Below are positions 1 to 6,598 of a stretch of DNA of 64,000 nucleotides, piece after piece. The notes below the pieces were generated by a model. The model made no database searches. It had not been told where the DNA came from and saw nothing but the letters and a program-made list of their open reading frames with translations. Within the stretch, counting starts at the first letter, position 1. Every line of letters starts with the position of its first letter. Source of the DNA: Accumulibacter sp964420975 (GTDB taxonomy: Bacteria; Pseudomonadota; Gammaproteobacteria; Burkholderiales; Rhodocyclaceae); assembly GCA_964420975.1 (NCBI GenBank), contig CAYQVH010000015.1, positions 21,993 through 85,992 on the forward strand, written 5' to 3'. The position numbers and the translations under genes are program-made.

Positions 1-395
1 GCGGGCATCTGCAGCTGACCGGTCGCCGCAAGAACCTGCTGATCACCTCGTATGGACGCAACGTCGCGCCCGAATGGGTCGAATCGGTGTTGCTGGCGCA
101 GCCGGCGATCGCGCAGGCCGTCGTTTTCGGCGATGGCCAGCCGTCGCTGAGCGCGGTGTTGGTTCCGGTGCCGACCGGCAGCGACGCCGACCTGGCCGGC
201 GCGGTCGCCAGCGCCAACGCCGCCCTTCCCGACTACGCGCGCGTCGCGCGCTGGATCGTCGGCACTGGCCTGAGCGCCGAAAACGGCTTGGCGACCGGCA
301 ACGGCCGGCCGCTGCGCGCCGCCGTCTTCAACCATTACGCTGCCCAGTTGGCAGCACTCGCTCATGATGAGGAAACCGTCGATGCCGTTCTATGA
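1..395 (+). CDS. AMP-dependent acyl-CoA synthetase/ligase, C-terminal part (gene enters from left edge)
   Basis: The reading frame is open from base 3 (start lies outside the window) to a stop at 393-395, about 130 residues. It begins with the hinge motif of the adenylate-forming family, LTGRRKNLLITSYGRNVAPE, followed by a VE pair, which is the core A8 signature that reorients the C-terminal domain. The family activates a carboxylate with ATP and passes it to CoA or a carrier protein. A GNGRPLR stretch near the end occupies the position of the A10 catalytic-lysine loop, but arginine stands where lysine is usual (NGKxxR), so the adenylation step may be weak or the alignment slightly off. It overlaps the next gene by 14 bases, so the two are probably co-transcribed. 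The substrate cannot be read from this fragment; the neighbours suggest a fatty acid. Confidence 0.82.
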   Translation, partial: GHLQLTGRRKNLLITSYGRNVAPEWVESVLLAQPAIAQAVVFGDGQPSLSAVLVPVPTGSDADLAGAVASANAALPDYARVARWIVGTGLSAENGLATGNGRPLRAAVFNHYAAQLAALAHDEETVDAVL

Positions 396-1047
396 ACGAC
401 TGACTGCTGCCACCGCCGCCGAACGCGGCGGCTTGTTCGCCGCGCCGGCGATCGCCGACTGCCTGCAAGGGCGGGTGACACGCGAACTCTACCTGGCGTT
501 TCTGGCGCAGGCGTACCACCACGTGCGCCATACGACGCCGCTGCTGATGACGCTGGGCGGCCGCCTCCCGGAGCGTCTGGCGTGGCTGCGGCGCGCCGTT
601 GCGGAGTATATCGACGAGGAAATCGGGCACGAGGAGTGGATCCTCAACGACATCACCGCTGCCGGCGGCGACGCCGACGCCGTGCGCGACAGCCCGCCCG
701 ATCTGCCGGCCGAAGTGATGGTCGCCTACGCTTACGATCTGCTGCATCGCGGTAATCCGGCAGCGTTTTTCGGCATGGTCTTCGTGCTCGAAGGGACCAG
801 CGTCGCGCTGGCGCTGGCGGCGGCCGACCGCATCCAGCAGGCGCTGGGCTTGCCCAACGCGGCGTTCACCTATCTGCGCTCGCACGGAACGCTGGATCAG
901 AAACACACCCGTCATCTCGCCGACCTGCTCGAACGGATGGAATTCGCCGATCAGGCGGACGTGCTGCATGGCGCGCGCGTCTTCTACAAACTCTACGGCG
1001 ACGTCTTTCGCGCCCTTCCTGCTTTGGAGCCGACGTCATGCAACTGA
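382..1047 (+). CDS. Haem-oxygenase-like diiron oxidase (TENA/PqqC-fold family)
   Basis: 221 residues, all-helical, of the TENA/THI-4/PqqC fold. The metal-binding pattern of the HDO (haem-oxygenase-like diiron oxidase) group appears complete: E79/E80 and H83 in DEEIGHEEW, E137 in FVLEGTS, then H168, D172 and H175 in SHGTLDQKH. Known members oxidise small amino- or fatty-acid substrates with O2 (for example the UndA fatty acid decarboxylase). Thiaminase II has no such carboxylate/histidine set. I chose the ATG at 382 over those at 364 and 367 because GAGGAA (369-374) sits 7 bases upstream and the overlap with the synthetase is then short. It sits between an acyl-activating enzyme and a short-chain dehydrogenase, so an acyl substrate is likely but unproven. 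Confidence 0.75.
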   Translation: MPFYERLTAATAAERGGLFAAPAIADCLQGRVTRELYLAFLAQAYHHVRHTTPLLMTLGGRLPERLAWLRRAVAEYIDEEIGHEEWILNDITAAGGDADAVRDSPPDLPAEVMVAYAYDLLHRGNPAAFFGMVFVLEGTSVALALAAADRIQQALGLPNAAFTYLRSHGTLDQKHTRHLADLLERMEFADQADVLHGARVFYKLYGDVFRALPALEPTSCN

Positions 1048-1820
1048 AAAACGCCCGTATTCTGCTCACCGGCGCCAGCGGCGGACTCGGCCAGGAACTC
1101 GCCATCCAGTTGACCGCCGCCGGTGCGACGCTGCTGCTCGCCGGCCGTGATCAGAGCCGCCTGACGACCTTGACGGCGTCTCTCGGAGCGGGCGCGGCGA
1201 GCGTCTGCGCCGACCTCGAACGCCCGGCGGGCGTCGCCGCCCTGGCCGCCGCCGGGCGCGAGTTCGGCGTCAACGTCCTGATCAACAACGCCGGCGTCGG
1301 CGCTTTCGGCCTCTTCGAGAACCAGGACTGGCCGACCGTCGCCCGCTTGCTGGCGACCAACCTCGAAGCGCCGATTCACCTCACGCACGCCTTGCTGCCC
1401 TGGCTCAAAGCGCAACCGCAAGCGGCGATCGTGAACATCGGGTCGACCTTCGGCAGCCTGCCGTTCCCCGGCTTTGCCGCGTACTCGGCGGCCAAGGCCG
1501 GCCTGCGCGGCTTTTCGCAGGCCTTGCGCCGCGAGCTGGCCGACTCGCTGGTCGCGGTCATCCATATCGCGCCGCGAGCGATCGACACGCCTTTGAACAA
1601 CGACGCCGTACGCGCCTTGAACCGAGCATTGAAGAACCACAGCGACAGCGCGCAAGACGTCGCCGGCCAGGTCGTGGCGGCGCTGCGCCGCGGTGACGGC
1701 GAGCATCATTTCGGCTTTCCGGAGCGGCTTTTCGCGTGGCTCAACGGCGTTGCGCCGTCGCTCATCGACCGTGGCGTCGCCGGCAAGCTGGCGACCATCA
1801 AGCAACACACCCCCTCCTAA
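1038..1820 (+). CDS. Short-chain dehydrogenase/reductase (SDR)
   Basis: 260 residues, classical SDR length. The N-terminal Rossmann motif TGASGGLG (11-18), NNAG (83-86), the catalytic serine S136 and the YSAAK pair (Y149, K153) are all in place, so an active NAD(P)H-dependent oxidoreductase is expected. It starts 10 bases inside the end of the diiron oxidase gene, which implies translational coupling. Family logic: it would reduce a ketone or aldehyde, or oxidise an alcohol, on the product of its neighbours. The substrate is not readable from sequence. Confidence 0.88.
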   Translation: MQLKNARILLTGASGGLGQELAIQLTAAGATLLLAGRDQSRLTTLTASLGAGAASVCADLERPAGVAALAAAGREFGVNVLINNAGVGAFGLFENQDWPTVARLLATNLEAPIHLTHALLPWLKAQPQAAIVNIGSTFGSLPFPGFAAYSAAKAGLRGFSQALRRELADSLVAVIHIAPRAIDTPLNNDAVRALNRALKNHSDSAQDVAGQVVAALRRGDGEHHFGFPERLFAWLNGVAPSLIDRGVAGKLATIKQHTPS

Positions 1821-1851
1821 ACCTCCCAATTCCGACGAAAGGAAACCGCCG

Positions 1852-2502
1852 ATGAACCGCTCACTGTACGCAGGACTCGCCTTCCTGCTCGCCATCCTGA
1901 CCGGCCCGGTCGCGCTGGCCGCGACCCCGGAAGAACTGATCCGCCCGCTGCAGGAGCAGTGGGCCGAAATCAAGTACCGTCAGCCCGAGAAACAACAGGC
2001 CGAGAGCTATCGCACGCTCGCCGTGCAGGCGAGGAAAATCGCCGAAAGCAACCCGAAAACGCCGGAAGTGATGATCTGGGAAGGCATCGTCCTTTCCAGT
2101 GAGGCCGGTGCCAAGGGCGGTCTCGGCGCCTTGTCGCTGGCCAAGGAAGCGCGGCAGTTGCTCGACGAGGCGCTCAAACTCAACGACAAGGCGCTCAGCG
2201 GTTCCGCCTACACCAGTCTGGCGACGCTGTACGCCAAGGTGCCCGGCTGGCCGGTCGGTTTCGGCGACAAGGAGCGTGCCGAGGAGTACTTCAAGAAGGC
2301 GCTGGCGATCAACCCCGACGGTATTGACCCGAACTTTTTTTACGGCGAGTATCTTTCCGACCGCGGGCGCAGCGCGGAGGCGATCGTGTTGCTGGAAAAG
2401 GCGCTCAAGGCGCCGCCGCGCCCCGGCCGCGAGCTCGCCGACAGCGGCCGCCGCCAGGAAGTACAGACCTTGCTTGGCAAACTGAGGAAGGAAAGCAGGT
2501 AG
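1852..2502 (+). CDS. Secreted TPR-repeat protein
   Basis: 216 residues. Residues 1-23 form a signal peptide ending in VALA before ATPEE, so the protein is exported to the periplasm. The rest is helical with tetratricopeptide-like units, clearest around YTSLATLYAKVPG and the following AEEYFKKALAINPDG (a canonical TPR helix pair) and the last AEAIVLLEKALK unit. GAAAGGAA lies 7 bases upstream of the ATG at 1852; an upstream in-frame start at 1693 would lie inside the SDR gene and lacks a leader. The stop abuts the GTG of the response regulator. TPR proteins are binding scaffolds; a role in sensing or export for this locus is inference. Confidence 0.8.
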   Translation: MNRSLYAGLAFLLAILTGPVALAATPEELIRPLQEQWAEIKYRQPEKQQAESYRTLAVQARKIAESNPKTPEVMIWEGIVLSSEAGAKGGLGALSLAKEARQLLDEALKLNDKALSGSAYTSLATLYAKVPGWPVGFGDKERAEEYFKKALAINPDGIDPNFFYGEYLSDRGRSAEAIVLLEKALKAPPRPGRELADSGRRQEVQTLLGKLRKESR

Positions 2503-3165
2503 GTGCGAATTCTGCTGGTTGAAGACGATGACCTGCTCGGCGACGGCATTCGCGCCGGCCTGCGGCTTGCCGACTACGCCGTCGACTGGGTGCGCGACGG
2601 CGAAGCGGCGCGCCTCGCGCTGCTCGACCACGTTTATCACGCGTGCGTCCTCGACCTCGGCCTGCCGAAACGCGACGGTCTGTCGGTACTCAGAGACCTG
2701 CGGGCACGCGGGCAGCAGCTGCCGGTACTGATCCTCACCGCGCGCGACAGCAGTGCCGACAAGATCGCCGGCCTCGACGCCGGCGCTGACGACTATCTGA
2801 CCAAACCCTTCGACCTGTCCGAACTGCAAGCCCGTTTGCGGGCGCTGATCCGCCGCGCTGGTGGCGCTGCGGCGCCGACGCTCGAGCACGCCGATGTCGT
2901 CCTCGAACCGGCGAGCAAGCGCGTCACCCTCGCTGGCCAGCCGGTCAGCCTGTCGGCGCGCGAGTACGCGCTGCTGCACGACCTGCTCAGCCACAAGACG
3001 CACATCCGTACCCGCAGCCAGCTCGAAGAGAGCCTCTACGCGTGGGGCGAGGAGACCGGCAGCAATACCGTCGAGGTGTACATCCATCACCTGCGCAAGA
3101 AGCTCGGCGCCGATTTCATTCGCACCGTCCGCGGTCTCGGCTACCAGCTGGGCGACCGCGGCTGA
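2503..3165 (+). CDS. OmpR/PhoB-family response regulator (QseB/PmrA-like)
   Basis: 220 residues. The receiver domain (1-115) has the acidic pocket E7/D8, phospho-acceptor D51 in VLDLGLP, and the conserved K in YLTKPFD. The C-terminal winged-helix DNA-binding domain ends in VYIHHLRKKLGADFIRTVRG, typical of the OmpR/PhoB class. It starts with GTG immediately after the TPR stop and ends in a 4-base-style overlap (TGATG) with the sensor kinase gene, so the two are coupled. It most likely controls transcription of this locus after phosphorylation by the partner kinase. Confidence 0.92.
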   Translation: MRILLVEDDDLLGDGIRAGLRLADYAVDWVRDGEAARLALLDHVYHACVLDLGLPKRDGLSVLRDLRARGQQLPVLILTARDSSADKIAGLDAGADDYLTKPFDLSELQARLRALIRRAGGAAAPTLEHADVVLEPASKRVTLAGQPVSLSAREYALLHDLLSHKTHIRTRSQLEESLYAWGEETGSNTVEVYIHHLRKKLGADFIRTVRGLGYQLGDRG

Positions 3166-4577
3166 TGCCGAAGTCGCTGCAATGCGCGCGCGTGCAGTCC
3201 TTGCGCTGGCGCCTGCTGCGCACGATCTGCATCGCGGCCCTGCTCGGCATGGCGTTTACCGGCATGCTGAGCTACTGGCAGGCGCAGCACGAGGCCGAGG
3301 AGCTGATGGACGGGCACCTCGCGCAGTCGGCTCGCCTGCTGCTGGCGCTCGTCAGCGATAACGAAAGTCACCTCGCCGATCTCGCGCAGCGCCTGTCGAC
3401 CGCCCGCAGCGATCAGAGCAATCTCTACGAACCGCCGCTCGAATTCCAGATTGGCCGCGCCGACGGTTCGCTGCTGCTGCGTTCCGAGCAGGCGCCGAGC
3501 ACGCCCTTGTCAATGACTGCCGGCTACACCGACGTCGAGCACGACGGCGACGCCTGGCGGATGCTCAACATGGCGTCGAGCAGTGGCGACTACCGGGTGC
3601 AGGTCTGGCAGTCGATGACCCTGCGCGACCGCGCCGCGCTCGAAGTCGCTGGTCAGGCGGTGCTGCCGATCGCGCTGATGTCGCCCTTGCTGCTGGCGCT
3701 GATTTACGCCTCGATCCGGCGCAGCCTGAAGCCACTCGACGATCTCGCCGCCGACGTCGCCGCGCGTTCGCCGGAGAACCTGCAGTCGCTGGCCAACCGT
3801 AACGCGCCGGCCGAGGCGCAGCCGCTGGTCGCGGCGCTCAACCGCCTGCTCTACCGATTACGCGACACGCTCGACAACGAACGCCGCTTTACTGCCGACG
3901 CAGCGCACGAGCTGCGCACGCCGCTGTCGATCGTCAAGGTTCAGGCGCAGGTCGCTCAGTTGTGCGCCGGCAACGATCGCCAGCACGCGCTGGCGCAGAT
4001 CGTCGCCGGCGCCGATCGCGCCGCGCGCGTGCTCGAACAGCTGTTGCGTCTGGCGCGACTCGATCCGCTGACCGGGCTGCCCAACCCCGGCGAGCTCGAT
4101 CTGTGCCAACTGCTGCGGCAAGCGGTCGCCGACAGCCGCGAGCGGGAGACGGCGCGGCCACTACGCCTGCAGCTCTGCGCACCGTCGCTGCCGATCGAAG
4201 GCGACGCCGAGCTGCTGCAGATCGTCGTGCGCAACTTGCTGGACAACGCGTTGCGTTATACGCCCCCGGCGACGGCGATCACGCTCTTCGCGCGCCAGCG
4301 CGACGGCGAAACGACTATGGGTGTTGCCGACGAGGGTCCGGGGGTCGCCGAAGAAGACCTGCCGCGGCTCGTCGAACGTTTCTACCGTGGCCGCGAGGCG
4401 GGCGCCGAAGGCAGCGGTCTTGGCCTGGCAATCGTCCAGCGCATTGCCGAGCTGCACGGCGCGCGTTTCGAAGTCGAAAACCTGGCCGCCGGCGGTTTCG
4501 AGGCCCGGCTGCGCTGGCGCCGTCTGTCGCCGCCGCCGGCGACGGTTGCGGTTCGGGAACGCGAGGCGATTTCCTGA
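3165..4577 (+). CDS. Sensor histidine kinase (QseC/PmrB-like)
   Basis: 470 residues. Transmembrane segments at about 18-36 and 164-184 bracket a periplasmic sensor region of roughly 125 residues. A HAMP-like linker, the H box FTADAAHELRTPLS (H248), N box RNLLDNALRY, G1 DEGPGV and G2 GSGLGLAIVQ follow in order, so autokinase function should be intact. ATG overlaps the regulator stop. The last about 20 codons lie in a 79-bp sequence repeated at 5410-5488, at the far side of the toxin-antitoxin insertion. The 3' end was therefore once adjacent to, and overlapping, the convergent ketoacyl synthase gene. Confidence 0.92.
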   Translation: MPKSLQCARVQSLRWRLLRTICIAALLGMAFTGMLSYWQAQHEAEELMDGHLAQSARLLLALVSDNESHLADLAQRLSTARSDQSNLYEPPLEFQIGRADGSLLLRSEQAPSTPLSMTAGYTDVEHDGDAWRMLNMASSSGDYRVQVWQSMTLRDRAALEVAGQAVLPIALMSPLLLALIYASIRRSLKPLDDLAADVAARSPENLQSLANRNAPAEAQPLVAALNRLLYRLRDTLDNERRFTADAAHELRTPLSIVKVQAQVAQLCAGNDRQHALAQIVAGADRAARVLEQLLRLARLDPLTGLPNPGELDLCQLLRQAVADSRERETARPLRLQLCAPSLPIEGDAELLQIVVRNLLDNALRYTPPATAITLFARQRDGETTMGVADEGPGVAEEDLPRLVERFYRGREAGAEGSGLGLAIVQRIAELHGARFEVENLAAGGFEARLRWRRLSPPPATVAVREREAIS

Positions 4578-4611
4578 CCACCAGGCTGCCGATCGGCGCG
4601 GTGGCGGTGAA
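4517..4611. repeat. Left copy of duplicated kinase/synthase junction
   Basis: Bases 4517-4595 match 5410-5488 at 76 of 79 positions, and 4593-4611 match 5539-5557 exactly. The left copy therefore equals the right copy minus a 53-bp internal segment, with TCG microhomology at the join. It carries the functional 3' end of the sensor kinase and a dead, frame-shifted piece of the ketoacyl synthase 3' end on the opposite strand. Together with the right copy it brackets the toxin-antitoxin module. Confidence 0.85.
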
Positions 4612-4644
4612 CAGACCTCAACAAGGCGGAAGGACGCCACAGTG

Positions 4645-4675
4645 TTCGTGATCCAGTGCTACACTGAGTTCGTGA
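4645..4675 (+). promoter_or_regulatory. Putative promoter/operator of the toxin-antitoxin module
   Basis: TTCGTGA occurs twice in direct orientation (4645-4651 and 4669-4675), 24 bp apart, with TACACT (4660-4665, possible -10) between them, 21 bases before the antitoxin ATG. Paired sites over a promoter are the usual arrangement for an autoregulating antitoxin. No clear -35 is visible. Confidence 0.4.
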
Positions 4676-4696
4676 ATCACAGGCCCGGAGATCACG

Positions 4697-4948
4697 ATGC
4701 CCAACCTGACCATCACCACGGATGAATCGACCTTGCAATGGGCGCGGATCTAGGCGGCGAGGCGCAAGACCAGCGTTTCAAAGCTGGTGGGAGAAATCCT
4801 CGCTCGCGCCAGCAAGCAGGAGGACCTGTACGACGCCGCCCTGCAGGACTTCTTCTCGCGCGGTCCTTACCTCGAATCGGCCGTTCGTGAGGACGGCCGA
4901 TCCTGGCCCACACGTGAAGATCTGCACGGACCCTTCGCGAGCCAGTGA
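4697..4948 (+). pseudogene. Antitoxin gene of a PIN toxin pair, interrupted by an in-frame TAG at codon 19
   Basis: Reading 4697-4948 in one frame gives an 83-codon antitoxin-like product: MPNLTITTDESTLQWARI, then TAG at 4751-4753, then AARRKTSVSKLVGEILARAS and a C-terminal tail. The shape, a short beta-strand start then two helices, is that of ribbon-helix-helix (CopG/VapB-like) antitoxins, and the toxin gene starts inside the final four bases (GTGA). Only one base change (for example CAG, GAG or CGG to TAG) is needed to break it. Either the antitoxin is lost, or it is made by readthrough or re-initiation downstream, or TAG is a sequencing error. Confidence 0.7.
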
Positions 4949-5385
4949 GCCGGGTCTTTGTCGATACAAATGTCATCGCCTACGCGCGCGATGTGCGGGA
5001 GTCGAAAAAGCAGCCCATCGCCGAGAAGTGGCTGATGACCCTGTTTCAACGACGTACCGGCCGTATTTCCTGGCAGGTATTGGCGGAGTACTACGCCGTC
5101 GCCACACACCGCGGAAAGCTGGCAGTAACCGCAGAATTGGCGCGCGCCGACGTCCGCGCGCTCGCCGCGTGGCGGCCAGTTCTGCTCGATGTGGCGCTGC
5201 TGGATGACGCCTTCCGTGTGCAGGACAGCTATGGATTTTCCTGGTGGGACAGCCTGATTGTTACGGCGGCTTTGCGCAGCCAGAGTGATCTTCTGCTTTC
5301 CGAAGATTTTCCGGAGGGACTGGTGGTGGATGGCCAGTTGACGATCGTCAATCCGTTTGCGGCGGCTGCGTTGCCGGCCGAGTGA
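4945..5385 (+). CDS. PIN-domain toxin, VapC-like ribonuclease
   Basis: 146 residues, usual size for a stand-alone PIN toxin. The acidic active-site residues are all present: D7 in FVDTN, E48 in VLAEYY, D102 in FSWWDSL and D121 in LLSEDF. A magnesium-dependent RNase cutting RNA (often tRNA or mRNA) is expected. It begins with GTG and overlaps the antitoxin stop by four bases, the normal coupling in such modules. Oddly, the toxin frame is intact while the partner antitoxin carries an amber stop. The module is flanked by duplicated chromosomal sequence, which marks it as an insertion. Confidence 0.85.
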   Translation: MSRVFVDTNVIAYARDVRESKKQPIAEKWLMTLFQRRTGRISWQVLAEYYAVATHRGKLAVTAELARADVRALAAWRPVLLDVALLDDAFRVQDSYGFSWWDSLIVTAALRSQSDLLLSEDFPEGLVVDGQLTIVNPFAAAALPAE

Positions 5386-5409
5386 GGCGTTTCAGGCGGG
5401 GTGGTAGTC

Positions 5410-5557
5410 GCGCCGTCTGTCGCCGCCGTCAGCTACGGTTGCGGTTCGGGAACGCGAGGCGATTTCCTGACCACCAGGCTGCCGATCGAATAGCCGGCGC
5501 CGAACGAGCAGATGACGCCGACGTCGCCGGCGGCAAGGTCGGCGCGGTGGCGGTGAA
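5410..5557. repeat. Right copy of duplicated kinase/synthase junction
   Basis: This 148-bp segment contains the 79-bp (5410-5488) and 19-bp (5539-5557) blocks found fused at 4517-4611. On the minus strand it encodes the functional C-terminus of the ketoacyl synthase. On the plus strand it preserves a headless remnant of the last about 20 codons of the sensor kinase, including its stop at about 5468-5470. Confidence 0.85.
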
Positions 5558-6581
5558 AGGCGATGATCGACCCGGCGGAGGCGGTGTTGGCAAACTCGTC
5601 GAGGATCACCGGCGCTTCGTCGGCGGTGGCGTCGCGACCGAGCAGGCGGCGCCCGATCAACTGGTTCATCGCCAGATTGGCCTGATGCAGCCAGAAACGA
5701 CGAACGCCGTGCGGCGACAACTCGAGGCTGGCGAGGTGCGCCGTGATGTGCGCGGCGGCCAGCGGACACACCTCCTTGAACACCTTGCGCCCTTCCTGCA
5801 CGAACAGCAGGTCGCGATCGTCCGGGTTGCGATCCTCGCAGCGCGAGAGAAAGCCGGCGTTGTTGCGGATGGCGTTGGAGTAGGTCGTCGCCAGCTTGCA
5901 GCCGACGACTTCCCAAGGGTCGTCGGCAAGCGCCGCGTCCAGCCGCTCGACGACGATCGCGGTGCAGACGTCGCCGAAGATGAAGTGGCAGTCACGGTCC
6001 TGCCAGGCGAGATGCGCCGAGCAGATCTCGGGGTTGACGACGAGCACGCAGCGCGCCGTTTCGCAACGCACGGCGTTAACCGCCAGTTCGAGGGCAAAGG
6101 TCGCCGACGAACAGGCGACGTTCATGTCGAAGCCGTGGCCTTGCTCGATGCCAAGCGCGTGCTGAATTTCGATCGCCATCGCCGGGTACGGTCGCTGCAT
6201 GTTCGACGCCGCGCAGATCACCGCATCGACGTCACTCGCGCCGCGGCCGGCGGCGGTCAGCGCCTGCGTTGCTGCGGCGACGGCCATCTCGGCCTGCAGC
6301 GACGGCTGGTCGTTGCCGCGCATCGTAAAGCGCGGGCGCATCCGCTCCGGATCGAGGACGCCGTCTTTTTCCATCACGTAGCGGCGCGTGATTCCCGACG
6401 CCTTCTCGATGAAATCGACGCTCGACTGCTCGAGCGCGGCGACCTGGCCGGCGGCGATCACGCTCGCGTGGCTGGCGTTGAAGCGGCGAGCATAGCGGTT
6501 GTACGACGAGACCAACTCATCGTTGCTAATCGTGAAGGGCGCGGTATAGAGGCCGGTGGCGGTGATGGCGGCGCGTTGCAT
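5433..6581 (-). CDS. Beta-ketoacyl-ACP synthase III family protein
   Basis: 382 residues. The thiolase-fold triad is complete: nucleophile C157 in NVACSSATF, H299 in WLHQAN and N332 in EFANTASAGS. The family condenses an acyl-CoA (or acyl-ACP) with malonyl-ACP or a second acyl group. At 382 residues it is longer than housekeeping FabH (about 320), more like specialised KAS III enzymes that take medium-chain acyl-CoA. I chose the ATG at 6581 with CGGAG upstream rather than 6638, which would overlap ubiB. It lies 17 bases after ubiB on the same strand. Its last codons lie in the duplicated junction, and its stop (5433-5435) is not conserved in the left copy. Confidence 0.88.
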   Translation of the reverse strand: MQRAAITATGLYTAPFTISNDELVSSYNRYARRFNASHASVIAAGQVAALEQSSVDFIEKASGITRRYVMEKDGVLDPERMRPRFTMRGNDQPSLQAEMAVAAATQALTAAGRGASDVDAVICAASNMQRPYPAMAIEIQHALGIEQGHGFDMNVACSSATFALELAVNAVRCETARCVLVVNPEICSAHLAWQDRDCHFIFGDVCTAIVVERLDAALADDPWEVVGCKLATTYSNAIRNNAGFLSRCEDRNPDDRDLLFVQEGRKVFKEVCPLAAAHITAHLASLELSPHGVRRFWLHQANLAMNQLIGRRLLGRDATADEAPVILDEFANTASAGSIIAFHRHRADLAAGDVGVICSFGAGYSIGSLVVRKSPRVPEPQP

Positions 6582-6598
6582 GGCGTTCTCCGAGAGGG

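Noticed and set aside
382..1047. Thiaminase II (TenA) function
   Set aside because: The metal-ligand pattern is that of diiron oxidases and there are no thiamin genes nearby.
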